This document shows, piece by piece, positions 1 to 8,573 of a stretch of 64,000 nt of DNA. The position numbers were made by a program, and so were the translations under genes. This DNA comes from Alphaproteobacteria bacterium (GTDB lineage: Bacteria > Pseudomonadota > Alphaproteobacteria > Micavibrionales > Micavibrionaceae), in the NCBI GenBank assembly GCA_020445145.1, contig JAGRHC010000008.1:1-64000 (forward strand), given 5' to 3'. Numbering within the stretch: position 1 is the stretch's first letter; every line of letters begins with the position of its first letter. Below the pieces are notes generated by a model that saw only the letters and a program-made list of their open reading frames with translations, made no database searches and was not told the DNA's origin.

Positions 1-10
1 CCGCCAGTTC

Positions 11-214
11 CTATTTAAACGCTGCGCCGGGAGATATTCCGGCTTTTTTCAGGATGATGGCCAGAGGGCAGAAGCCGGTGAAGGAGGCTTGTAGCATGTT
101 CAGGCCGATGAAGGCTGTGAAGAGCAGCCAGACGGGGCCAAATATGTACACCAGCACTGCCGTGAGCAGCACCATACATCCTGCGAACCTTAGGACGGCT
201 TTGTCGATATTCAT
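11..214 (-). CDS. DUF2892 (YgaP-type) small inner-membrane protein
   Basis: A 67-residue protein with two hydrophobic helices (about residues 7-24 and 27-45) and the glycine/cysteine-containing turn typical of DUF2892, the membrane part of YgaP-like rhodaneses. The ATG at 214 is preceded by GGAG, so it is preferred over an upstream in-frame start that would run into the RND gene. It lies 4 bases behind the RND stop, as the last gene of the leftward ArsR-HlyD-RND operon. Small DUF2892 proteins often accompany sulfur-handling genes, which fits the SqrR/BigR-like regulator at the head of this operon. Its own activity is unknown and no rhodanese domain is fused here. Confidence 0.75.
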   Translation of the reverse strand: MNIDKAVLRFAGCMVLLTAVLVYIFGPVWLLFTAFIGLNMLQASFTGFCPLAIILKKAGISPGAAFK

Positions 215-218
215 AGTA

Positions 219-3200
219 TTACTCCTTTTCAGAAAGTGGCCGGTTATCGTCGCGCAGAACAATGTAGATTGCGGGGATGACCAGCACGGTTAAGAGTGTT
301 GATGAGGCGAGGCCAAAGAGAAGGGAAATGGCCAGGCCCTGGAAGATCGGATCGGTCAGGATTGTTATGGCGCCGATCATGGCGGCCAGTGCCGTCAGGA
401 GGATCGGACGGAAGCGGACGGCTCCGGCTTCGAGCAGGATATCGCGCAAGGATTTATCGTTGCCGCGTCCGTGGCGGATGAAATCAACCAGCAGGATTGA
501 ATTGCGGACGATGATCCCGGCCAACGCGATGAAGCCGATCATGGAGGTGGCGGTGAAGGCTGCGCCGAAGAGCCAGTGACCGAGCATGATCCCGATGAAG
601 GTCAGCGGCACGGGGGTGAGGATGACGAGCGGGATTTTAAAGCTTTTGAACTGGGCGACGACGAGGACGTAGATACCGAGTAGCGCGACAGCGAAGGCGA
701 TGCCCATATCACGGAAGGTGACGAAGGTGATTTCCCATTCACCGTCCCAGAGCAAGGTTGTGACCGATTCATCGAGGGGAGCGCCGTGGAGGTATATTTG
801 AGGCTTGGGCAAGTTTCCCCAGTCGGTTTTGTCGATCAGGTCGCCGACATCCAGCATCGCGTAGATCGGAGCTTCGAAGGCGCCGGCGAGTTCAGCCATG
901 ACCATGTCGGCATAGCGGCTGTTGTGGCGGAAGATTGCGGGGGAGCCGGATTCTTCGGTGATGTGGACGACATCGCCCAGCTCAACGACGGCCTTGTTGC
1001 CGGGCTGGGCGTTGGCGGGTACGGGGGTTGAGGCGAGTTTTTCCGTCCAGTTCAGGTCGCTTTTGGGCAGTTCGACCGAGATTTCAACCGGGTTGCGGCC
1101 ATCGCCGCGGTGGGAGTAGCCGACCGGGACGCCGTGGAGGAGTGCGCCTATGGTGTCATAGACATCCTGTTGTTCGACGCCGAAGAATTCGAGGCGGTCC
1201 TGATCGATGGCGATGTGAAGGCGCGGGCGCGGCAGGCCGTAGGAGTCATCCGTATCGACGATGTAGGAGACTTGCGCGAAGATTGATTTTAGTTTTTCTG
1301 CAACGGCGTGCCGGGTTTTGGCGTCGGGGCCGTAGATTTCCGCCAGAAGGGTTGCCATCACCGGCGGTCCGGGCGGGACTTCGACGACTTTGAGGCGGGC
1401 TTGCGCGGGGAGTTTTATATCTTTGAGCTTCTCGCGCAGGTCGAGCGCGATGGCGTGGCTGGCGCGGCTGCGGTCGTGACGCGGCAGGAGGTTGAGCTGG
1501 AGTTCGCCCTGCTCGGGGGCGGCGCGCAGGTAATAGTGGCGGACCAGACCATTGAAATTGAACGGGGCGGCGGTGCCGGCGTAGAGCTGGAGGGATTGTA
1601 GTTCGGGGATATCGCGGGCAGCTTTGGCGGCTTGCAGCAGGACGCGCTCGGTGTCTTCGAGGGTGGCGCCTTCGGGGAGGTCGGCGACGATTGAGAGTTC
1701 GGATTTGTTATCGAAGGGGAGCAGCTTGACGACGACGCTGCGGGTTGCGAACAGGCCCATCACGAGGAGCGTTGCGATGCCGACAGCAATCAGGAAGCGC
1801 CATGCGGAGGCGCGTGTGCGGATGACGGGCGTGGCTACGCGGCGATACAGGGCGCCTAATTTTCCTTCTGTGTGTGCTTCGTGGGCGGTGTGGGCTCCGG
1901 CGTTTTTGGAGAATTTGAGCATGAGCCACGGGGCAATGATGACGGCAACGAAGAAAGAGAACAGCATGGCTGCCGAGGCGTTGACCGGGATCGGGGCCAT
2001 GTAGGGGCCCATCAGGCCAGAGACGAAGAGCATCGGGAGCAGCGCAGCGACGACGGTCAAAGTGGCGACGATGGTGGGGTTGCCGACTTCGGCGACGGCG
2101 TCGATGGCTGCTTGTGCCTTGGTACGTTTGTCGCTCATGGCCCAGTGGCGGGCGATGTTTTCAATGATGACGATGGCGTCGTCGACCAGAATACCGATGG
2201 AGAAGATCAGGGCGAAGAGGCTGACCCGGTTGATGGTGTAGCCCATGAGGTTCGCCGCGAAGAGCGTCAGGAGGATTGTCACCGGGATGATGATGAAGGT
2301 GACTCCTGCTTCGCGCCAGCCGATGGAGAAGGCGATCAGGACGACGATTGAGACTGTGGCAAGGCCGAGGTGAAAGAGAAGTTCGTTGGCTTTGTCGTCT
2401 GCTGTTTTTCCGTAGTTGCGGGTGACTTCAACGTCAACATCGGCGGGGAGGAGTGTGCCTTTAAGGGTCTCGAGGCGCTTCATGATTTCTTCGGCGACGA
2501 CGACGGCGTTGGCGCCGCTGCGTTTGGCGATGGCGAGGCTGACGGCGGGGCGGGTGTTCCAGCTTTCGCCCTCTTTTTCGGGGGTGATGGTCCAGACGCG
2601 CTCTTCTTCGGGGCTCGGGGAGGCGACGACTTTGGCGACATCCTTGACATAGACGGGGCGGCCATCACGGGTGGTGATGAGAAGAAGGCCGATGTCGGGG
2701 ATACCGGAGAGGGTCTGGCCGGCGACGGCGGTGACGGCTTTACCGTCCTGACGCAGGGTTCCGGCGGCGAAGGAGTTGTTGGCGCCCTTCAGCTTTGCGA
2801 CGAGTTGCTGGAGGGTTATGCCGTACTGGGCGAGTTTTTCGGGGTCAGGTTCGACGCGGATCTGAGGTGCTCTTCCGCCGGAAATATAGGTCAGGCCGAC
2901 ATTTTCGACTTTGGTGATTTCGGTTTTCAGTTCTCCGGCGAGCTGGTAGAGGCTTTCATCGGTCCAGCGGGCGGCGGCTTCGGGCCCGGGAGAGAGGGTC
3001 AGGACGACGACGGCGACATCGTCGATGCCCCGGCCAATGATTAACGGCTCGGGGATGCCGATCGGGATGCGGTCGTAGTTGGCGCGGATTTTTTCATGGA
3101 CGCGCAGGATGGCGTCATCGGCGCTGGTGCCGACCATGAAGCGGGCGGTGAGCATGACGTGGTCGTCCTGGGTCTGGCTGTAGACATGTTCGACGCTGTT

Positions 3201-3458
3201 GATGCTGCCGACGATTTCTTCAAGGGGTTTGGTGATGAGCTGGACGGCGTCGTCTGCCTTGAGGCCGTCGGCGCGGACGTGGATGTCGACCATGGGTACG
3301 CTGATCTGCGGTTCTTCCTCGCGGGGGATGGTCAAAAGAGCGAGGACGCCGAAGACGAGCGCGGCGATCAGGATCAGCGGTGTCAGCGGGGAGTTGATTG
3401 TCGCCTTGGTGATCCAACCTGCAAAGCCGAGATGTGTCGTTTGATTATTGGCTGTCAT
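219..3458 (-). CDS. RND-family efflux pump, inner-membrane permease
   Basis: A 1079-residue proton-driven exporter of the AcrB/HAE-1-like RND superfamily; the length is standard. The first membrane helix (about 26-44) is followed by a large periplasmic domain. Helix 4 carries the paired aspartates needed for proton relay (VDD, D426/D427), followed by the usual AIVIIENI stretch; a second half repeats the fold. The periplasmic adaptor is encoded just upstream with a 4-base overlap (ATGA), so the two are co-translated. No outer-membrane channel gene is in the operon, so a TolC-like partner must lie elsewhere. Substrate cannot be read from the sequence. The SqrR/BigR-like regulator suggests sulfur species or an electrophile rather than a classical antibiotic, but that is inference. 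Confidence 0.93.
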   Translation of the reverse strand: MTANNQTTHLGFAGWITKATINSPLTPLILIAALVFGVLALLTIPREEEPQISVPMVDIHVRADGLKADDAVQLITKPLEEIVGSINSVEHVYSQTQDDHVMLTARFMVGTSADDAILRVHEKIRANYDRIPIGIPEPLIIGRGIDDVAVVVLTLSPGPEAAARWTDESLYQLAGELKTEITKVENVGLTYISGGRAPQIRVEPDPEKLAQYGITLQQLVAKLKGANNSFAAGTLRQDGKAVTAVAGQTLSGIPDIGLLLITTRDGRPVYVKDVAKVVASPSPEEERVWTITPEKEGESWNTRPAVSLAIAKRSGANAVVVAEEIMKRLETLKGTLLPADVDVEVTRNYGKTADDKANELLFHLGLATVSIVVLIAFSIGWREAGVTFIIIPVTILLTLFAANLMGYTINRVSLFALIFSIGILVDDAIVIIENIARHWAMSDKRTKAQAAIDAVAEVGNPTIVATLTVVAALLPMLFVSGLMGPYMAPIPVNASAAMLFSFFVAVIIAPWLMLKFSKNAGAHTAHEAHTEGKLGALYRRVATPVIRTRASAWRFLIAVGIATLLVMGLFATRSVVVKLLPFDNKSELSIVADLPEGATLEDTERVLLQAAKAARDIPELQSLQLYAGTAAPFNFNGLVRHYYLRAAPEQGELQLNLLPRHDRSRASHAIALDLREKLKDIKLPAQARLKVVEVPPGPPVMATLLAEIYGPDAKTRHAVAEKLKSIFAQVSYIVDTDDSYGLPRPRLHIAIDQDRLEFFGVEQQDVYDTIGALLHGVPVGYSHRGDGRNPVEISVELPKSDLNWTEKLASTPVPANAQPGNKAVVELGDVVHITEESGSPAIFRHNSRYADMVMAELAGAFEAPIYAMLDVGDLIDKTDWGNLPKPQIYLHGAPLDESVTTLLWDGEWEITFVTFRDMGIAFAVALLGIYVLVVAQFKSFKIPLVILTPVPLTFIGIMLGHWLFGAAFTATSMIGFIALAGIIVRNSILLVDFIRHGRGNDKSLRDILLEAGAVRFRPILLTALAAMIGAITILTDPIFQGLAISLLFGLASSTLLTVLVIPAIYIVLRDDNRPLSEKE

Positions 3459-4438
3459 GGCTGCACCAGAATGTCGCCGGATTTGATGCCGGACAGGATT
3501 TCTATGCCGTCTTTTGTGCTCTGACCGCGCTGGACGGGGACTTCGATGGTTTCGCCTGTTTCCTGTTGTTTGACCCGCGCGTAATCGACGCCGAAGCGCA
3601 TTGTCAGATATTCCGGCGGGACGATGATGCCGGTGCGGTCACCGCCTGAGATCCAGACGCGCACGCGCTGTCCGACGAAATAGTTGCCGAGACCTTCCGC
3701 GCTTGCGTCTGCGATGACGCGGCCATTTTCGATTTGCGGATAGATCAGGGTTATCTTTCCGTTTTGCGCAGCGCTTTCGGCCATTTCGGTTTTATCGAGG
3801 CGGACAGGTTCGCCGACCTTCATGAAGCGGGCGTGGCGCTCGGGGACTTCGAGGCGCAGGATGTAGTTTTCCTCGGCAACGATGGCGAGTGTTTCGCCGG
3901 GCATAATCACGGTTCCGGCGGTGACGGGGACTTTGAGGATGCGGCCTGAGACGGGGGCGAGGACCTGCCCTTCGGAGAGTTGTTTTTTTACGACATCGCG
4001 TTCGGCGGACACGGCTTTCTGAGCGCTGATGGCGACGTTATAATCGCGCTGGGCTTGATCGAGAGCGGATTCAGAGGCGGCACCTTTGGGGACGAGAACT
4101 TTCAGGCGGTCGAGGTCTGTTTTGGCGCGGGAGACTTCGGCATCGGCGGCGGCGATGCGGGAATCCAGCGCGCTGATCTGGAAGGCGATTTTGTCGTCGC
4201 CGACGATGGCGAGGACTTGACCGGCCTCGACATGATCGCCGTCGTCGACGGCCAAATCGACGACTGTGCCGCTTATTCTTGCTCTGGCCGGGACAACGTT
4301 TGTGCTTTCGATTGTGGCGAAGACGGCCTTTTCATCGGTGATGGTTACAGGTGCTACCTTTAAGGGTTCTGCGGCGAACGCTTTGACAGGCAAAAGTATG
4401 ATGCAAGCCAAAACCAGTGTGCTGAAGCGGATATTCAT
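3455..4438 (-). CDS. RND efflux periplasmic adaptor (HlyD/MFP family)
   Basis: A 327-residue membrane-fusion protein linking the RND permease to an outer-membrane channel. A signal peptide (about residues 1-22, ending AFA) is followed by a lipoyl/barrel-sandwich half (VVDLAVDDGDHVEAGQVLA), a helical hairpin with coiled-coil heptads (about 90-150), the second lipoyl half (APVSGRILKVPV) and a beta-barrel domain. The stop overlaps the RND start by 4 bases. It starts 8 bases behind the ArsR stop. There is no lipobox cysteine, so it is probably a soluble periplasmic protein rather than a lipoprotein. Confidence 0.92.
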   Translation of the reverse strand: MNIRFSTLVLACIILLPVKAFAAEPLKVAPVTITDEKAVFATIESTNVVPARARISGTVVDLAVDDGDHVEAGQVLAIVGDDKIAFQISALDSRIAAADAEVSRAKTDLDRLKVLVPKGAASESALDQAQRDYNVAISAQKAVSAERDVVKKQLSEGQVLAPVSGRILKVPVTAGTVIMPGETLAIVAEENYILRLEVPERHARFMKVGEPVRLDKTEMAESAAQNGKITLIYPQIENGRVIADASAEGLGNYFVGQRVRVWISGGDRTGIIVPPEYLTMRFGVDYARVKQQETGETIEVPVQRGQSTKDGIEILSGIKSGDILVQP

Positions 4439-4446
4439 GTTTTCCT

Positions 4447-4743
4447 CTATGCTGGACAGTATATTTTATAAAGCAAGTCGATGATCATTTGCGCCTTATC
4501 GTTTTTGATCGAATACCATAGTGTTTGACCATCGCGGCGCGCGTGTACAATTCCGTCCCGGCGCATCAAAGAGAGATGTTGGGAGACGGTGGAGTCACGC
4601 AATTCTAAAAATTCTGCCAGCTCCCCTACCGAGCGCTCTTTTTCTGCGAGCTGGCAAACAATCATCAGGCGGTGCGGGTGGGCCAGCGCCTTTAGCAGGC
4701 TACAGGCTTCTTCCGCGTTGTTTCTCATTTGATTTATCTTCAT
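4447..4743 (-). CDS. ArsR-family repressor with the SqrR/BigR cysteine pair
   Basis: A 98-residue winged-helix protein. The core reads LAHPHRLMIVC, then SVGELAEFLELRDSTVSQHLSLMRRDG as the recognition helix region (about 39-64), then a wing with arginines. C30 and C96 are 66 residues apart, the same spacing as the two redox cysteines of SqrR (C41/C107) and BigR, which form a polysulfide bridge and release DNA when persulfides rise. The third cysteine (C14) lies in the N-terminal helix. The canonical metal-site ELCVCDL motif of arsenic sensors is absent. It heads the HlyD-RND-DUF2892 operon and probably represses it together with itself. An alternative start is ATG 4728; an inverted repeat overlaps the 5' end. 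Confidence 0.85.
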   Translation of the reverse strand: MKINQMRNNAEEACSLLKALAHPHRLMIVCQLAEKERSVGELAEFLELRDSTVSQHLSLMRRDGIVHARRDGQTLWYSIKNDKAQMIIDLLYKIYCPA

Positions 4744-4773
4744 ATATTCATATATACAGATTATTGAATGTAT
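4742..4773. promoter_or_regulatory. Inverted repeat, candidate ArsR operator
   Basis: Nine-base arms (ATATATTCA and TGAATGTAT, 8 of 9 positions paired) are separated by 14 bases. The repeat overlaps the first codon of the ArsR gene if that begins at 4743, or lies just upstream if it begins at 4728. Position and symmetry suit autoregulation. The spacing is longer than in many ArsR operators. Confidence 0.4.
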
Positions 4774-4848
4774 CGTCAATGCACAAATGTGCGGCGATGC
4801 ACAAAACGGGCGTGGAGGCCGCGCTTTTATGGGCTCGCGTTTTTTATC

Positions 4849-6378
4849 TTACGCGGCTGACCTGGTACGGGCCTTGGCGATGGAGGCGGTGGTGCTGTGG
4901 CCTTCGTAGACGGGCATGACTTCGACCTTGCCGCCGTTGCGCAGGACGCCGGGGGCTTCGGGGATCTGGTCAATGGCGTAATCGCCGCCTTTGAAATAAA
5001 TGTCTGGTTGCAGGCGGTCGAGGAGCTTGCAGGCGGTGTTATCGTCTCCCTGCTCTTTTGCGCCAAACAGCACGACCATATCGACGGAGCCGAGAGCCGC
5101 CAGCACACCTGCGCGGGAGGCTTCGTCATGGACCGGGCGCTCGGGTCCTTTGAGGATGCGTACAGAGGAATCGCTGTTGAGGCCGACGATCAGGCGGTCG
5201 CAGCGGCTGCGGGCTTCATTGAGATAAGAGACGTGGCCGTAATGGAGGATATCGAAGCAGCCGTTGGTGAAGCCGGTTTTGAGGCCCCTCGCCCGCCAGC
5301 GCCGGATTTCTTCTTCGGCTTCGCTCCAGCTTAAGACCGGGGCGCGGCGTACGCGTTCGATTCGGGCGGCTGCGGCTGCGGCTGGTCCGGTTGAGGATTG
5401 TATATCATGATTTTTGACGGCGGTTTTAAGCTCGGCGGCGCGAATGGGCGCGGTTCCAACTTTGGCAACGACGATACTGCCGGCGAGATTAGCCAGCAGC
5501 GCGGCCTGCTGAAGGGTCGCGCCTGAGGCCAGTGCGGCGGCGATTGTGGCGATGACCGTATCTCCGGCGCCTGAGACGTCAAAGACTTCGATGTTGGCGG
5601 CGCTGCGGATGTGGAGCGGTTCGGCGTTTTGGCTGATGACGCTCATGCCGTCGGCGGAGCGGGTGGCGACAATGTTTTTGATGCCGCTGCTTGCGAGGAG
5701 TTTGCTGGCGGTGGCGACGACTTCGTCATCCGTTCCGACTGCGCCGCCGTTTGTGGCTTCGGAGAGCTCTTTTTTGTTGGGCGTGACGACATCGGCGCCT
5801 TTGTAAATCGCGTAGTCCTTGCCCTTGGGGTCGATCAGGACGGGTATGTTTTTGGCCTGCGCCTTGCTGATGACGGTGCTGACGAGTTCCTTTGAGAGCA
5901 GACCTTTGCCGTAGTCGGAGAGGATCACGGCGGTTACACCCTCTAGCGCTTCGTCCAGTTTACCGATGACTGGTTCAGCCGGGACAGCGCTTATGCGCTC
6001 GTTATCGGTGCGCAGGAGTTGCTGGTGACCGGCGAGAAAGCGGGTTTTGACAATACTGCTCCGGTCTTTGAGGCTGATCAGACCTGTATCGTCGATGTCC
6101 AGAGCCTGACATAGTTCGCGTATTTGAGCGCCGGGCGCATCGTCTCCGATCACAGACAAAATCTTTGATTTGCATTCCAGATGCACGAGGTTGGAAAGCG
6201 TATTTCCTGCTCCGCCAAGCATGGTATTTTCGCGCTCTACGGCAAGAACCGGGACCGGGCTTTCGGGAGAAATTCGCTCTACGCGCCCATAGACGAAACG
6301 GTCCAGCATGATGTCTCCTACAACGAGGATACAGGCGGATTTCATATTCTCAATCAGTTGTTCCGATAAGGTTTCCAT
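4849..6378 (-). CDS. hldE: Bifunctional heptose-7-phosphate kinase / heptose-1-phosphate adenylyltransferase
   Basis: A 509-residue enzyme making ADP-heptose for the lipopolysaccharide inner core. The N-terminal PfkB-family kinase spans about 1-325: start VVGDIMLDRFVYG (19-31), GGAGNT (55-60) and the catalytic DVSGAGDT with base D273. The C-terminal cytidylyltransferase-fold domain spans about 365-509: TNGCFDILHYGH with the HxGH nucleotide-binding motif at 379-382, and GHSTTASI (493-500). Both activities keep their key residues and the length matches the fused HldE form, so both reactions are expected. The alanine-rich linker (331-340) is ordinary. It is a single-gene unit, divergent from the protease gene at 6498. 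Confidence 0.96.
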   Translation of the reverse strand: METLSEQLIENMKSACILVVGDIMLDRFVYGRVERISPESPVPVLAVERENTMLGGAGNTLSNLVHLECKSKILSVIGDDAPGAQIRELCQALDIDDTGLISLKDRSSIVKTRFLAGHQQLLRTDNERISAVPAEPVIGKLDEALEGVTAVILSDYGKGLLSKELVSTVISKAQAKNIPVLIDPKGKDYAIYKGADVVTPNKKELSEATNGGAVGTDDEVVATASKLLASSGIKNIVATRSADGMSVISQNAEPLHIRSAANIEVFDVSGAGDTVIATIAAALASGATLQQAALLANLAGSIVVAKVGTAPIRAAELKTAVKNHDIQSSTGPAAAAAARIERVRRAPVLSWSEAEEEIRRWRARGLKTGFTNGCFDILHYGHVSYLNEARSRCDRLIVGLNSDSSVRILKGPERPVHDEASRAGVLAALGSVDMVVLFGAKEQGDDNTACKLLDRLQPDIYFKGGDYAIDQIPEAPGVLRNGGKVEVMPVYEGHSTTASIAKARTRSAA

Positions 6379-6497
6379 GATTCTTTATTTTTTAAGCCTA
6401 AAACATAGCTTTTATGCGCATTTGTTAGGGTTTCGTCAATCTTTCTCCTGTTTAATGATAGGACGATAAAAGGGCAACATGGTTTATTAGGGGATAT

Positions 6498-7475
6498 ATG
6501 TTGAGAGGACGCTGCGTTCAGAACTCTAAGAACATCAGAAAAAAAGGGATCCTCCGGGTTATCAAAGCCTATCTGGATCATCATAAACTTGGGGAACTGC
6601 TTCTGATCGGTGGGTATATCGGTCATCGCCAACTCGCTTTCGCCCTTGCCGAACAAAAAAGAACCGATCTGCCGTTGGGGCAAGTCTTTATTGATCATCA
6701 GATTATTTCACGGCGTGAACTTTCATTTATCCTGGCGCGGCAGAGAGCTCTTCGGTTTATTGCCGCTTTCTTACTTTGTGCCATGTCTTTAAGTTTTACT
6801 GCCCGTAAGGCCAGAGCCGATACGATTGCCGATGTTCCGGCCAAAATCAGTGTATCTGTGTCTCTGACAAACACAAACTCAGCCAATATTGGCCGAATTT
6901 CCATCTGGCCTGCTCTGTTCGGTGCTGACGAGCAGCGTTCAGATAATCTGAGCGCCTTTACAAAATGGGAAGACATGTTTTCCCGTTTTGACAAGGCACT
7001 GGATACGCGCTCGGGTCAGAAGGTTGCTCTTGAGCTGAAGAAGGAGTTGTCGCCCTTTAAAAATATGAAGCTTGAAGATATGGCGGTGGCTGTTAACTCC
7101 ATGATGAACAAGAAGAAATATATTCTTGATAAGAAGAACTGGGGGAAAAGCGATTACTGGGCGACCCCGATAGAATTCATGACACGCGGCGGGGATTGTG
7201 AAGATTTTGCGATTGCTAAATATGCTGCCCTTCGTGCGCTCGGGGTTTCCGAAAGCCGGCTTCGACTTGTTATTGTGCATGATGAAAACAAGAATATTCC
7301 GCATGCTGTTCTTGCGGTTTATACCCAAAACGGGCCTTTAATTCTTGATAACCAGATCAAGACCGTCGAGAAGGCGGAGGCGATCGCACATTATCGTCCT
7401 ATTTTCTCGATTAACCGTGAGGCATGGTGGCTTCATTCCGCTCCGAGCGAAACGGTTATTGCTTCGGCTCACTAA
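6498..7475 (+). CDS. Membrane-anchored LapG-like (BTLCP) cysteine protease with N-terminal MshEN-like motif pair
   Basis: A 325-residue protein. Residues 30-53 and 59-82 form two 24-residue motifs with a 5-residue spacer, each of the form xLG-x20-Q with leucines at equivalent places. This is the layout of the c-di-GMP-binding MshEN domain; the first arginine of each motif is K or P here. A hydrophobic helix follows at about 87-101, then a bacterial transglutaminase-like cysteine proteinase domain with the triad C234 (GGDCEDF), H269 (IPHAV) and D284 (LDNQ). Topology should put the motifs in the cytoplasm and the protease in the periplasm. LapG cleaves adhesins and is normally controlled by a separate c-di-GMP receptor, LapD. 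The start has a GGGGAT ribosome site. No LapA-like adhesin is visible nearby. Confidence 0.85.
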   Translation: MLRGRCVQNSKNIRKKGILRVIKAYLDHHKLGELLLIGGYIGHRQLAFALAEQKRTDLPLGQVFIDHQIISRRELSFILARQRALRFIAAFLLCAMSLSFTARKARADTIADVPAKISVSVSLTNTNSANIGRISIWPALFGADEQRSDNLSAFTKWEDMFSRFDKALDTRSGQKVALELKKELSPFKNMKLEDMAVAVNSMMNKKKYILDKKNWGKSDYWATPIEFMTRGGDCEDFAIAKYAALRALGVSESRLRLVIVHDENKNIPHAVLAVYTQNGPLILDNQIKTVEKAEAIAHYRPIFSINREAWWLHSAPSETVIASAH

Positions 7476-7498
7476 TTTCCCCTGCTTTTATGGCACTG

Positions 7499-8431
7499 CT
7501 AGTGATGCACGCCTTTGATGCGGTGCCGTGAGTCTTCGGGTGATCCCGCCGGATCGACGTGGATCAGGATTTCAGCACCCGGGTGGAGAGCGAGGAGCTT
7601 TTTTTCAACCTTCAGCGCGATTGCGTGAGCATCTTTTAATAGTAAATCCTCATCGACCTCGATGTCGAAGGTCATGACGACTGCCGGGCCGCTTCGGTAG
7701 GTGCGCAGGTCGTGCATATCCAGCACGCCTTCCTGCCCGGTTATGATTTCGATTATTTTTTCACGGTCTTCGGTCGGCAGTTCCCGGTCCATCAGCATAT
7801 TCATCGCTTTGCTGGCGATTTCGAAGGACAATTTTCCGAGGAAGGCCGCAACACCAAGGGCGAAGAGCGGATCAATCCAGTGCGGCGCGCCGTAGTAACT
7901 CAGGAGTAGAATGACCAGAACGCCGCCATTGATGATAATGTCGCTGCCGTAATGGGCGCTGTCGGCCTCGACGGCAAGGGAGTCTGTTTTCGCCAGCGCG
8001 TACCGCTGGATGGCGACAAGAATAATGGAGAGTATGATTGAGACAATCATTACAGCTATTCCCAGCATCTGGTGACTAACCGGGACCGGGATTATGAAGC
8101 GGCTGATGGCCTCCATGACGAGGAAAACACCGCCTCCGGCGATCATGGCCGCCTGAAACAGGGCGGAGACGGCTTCCATTTTACCGTGGCCCCAGCGATG
8201 GTCTTCATCTGCCGGGCGCTGTGCGTAATAGATACTGGCGAGAGCCATGAGGGAGACGACCGAGTCGACAACCGAGTCGGTCAGAGAGGAGAGGATACTT
8301 GCGGACCCACTTTCAAAATAGGCGATCGATTTGATCAGGATCAGAAGGCAGGATATCCCGATTGCCGCGTATCCAGCATAGACTGCGAACTTTTTGTTTT
8401 TGTGGTGTGCGGTTTCCAGCTCTGCGTTCAT
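7499..8431 (-). CDS. Cation diffusion facilitator, FieF-like metal exporter
   Basis: A 310-residue six-helix metal/proton antiporter of the inner membrane, probably exporting Zn2+ or Fe2+. Membrane site A is intact: TDSVVD in helix 2 (D52, D56) and HYGSD in helix 5 (H160, D164), the DxxxD/HxxxD pattern of FieF. The C-terminal cytoplasmic metal-sensing domain (about 215-300) ends with HPGAEILIHVDP and a histidine-containing tail. It is transcribed away from the glycosyltransferase at 8574 and faces the protease gene. No metal regulator is adjacent. Confidence 0.92.
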   Translation of the reverse strand: MNAELETAHHKNKKFAVYAGYAAIGISCLLILIKSIAYFESGSASILSSLTDSVVDSVVSLMALASIYYAQRPADEDHRWGHGKMEAVSALFQAAMIAGGGVFLVMEAISRFIIPVPVSHQMLGIAVMIVSIILSIILVAIQRYALAKTDSLAVEADSAHYGSDIIINGGVLVILLLSYYGAPHWIDPLFALGVAAFLGKLSFEIASKAMNMLMDRELPTEDREKIIEIITGQEGVLDMHDLRTYRSGPAVVMTFDIEVDEDLLLKDAHAIALKVEKKLLALHPGAEILIHVDPAGSPEDSRHRIKGVHH

Positions 8432-8573
8432 CGGCGCATCATGATCTATTGTTTATGTGGACACAAGTGGGCATCGGCCTATCATATATTTTTTCTGAAA
8501 TGGCTTTCGCATGGGTTTCTTCCGCTATAGAGTAAGATGTTTTTCATTACAGTCAAAGCAGGTTGTCCGTCCC

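Noticed and set aside
2370-3044. Long rightward ORF (224 codons) opposite the RND gene
   Set aside because: It is antisense to well-conserved RND sequence and its Gly/Asp-rich translation is a by-product of that gene's codon bias.
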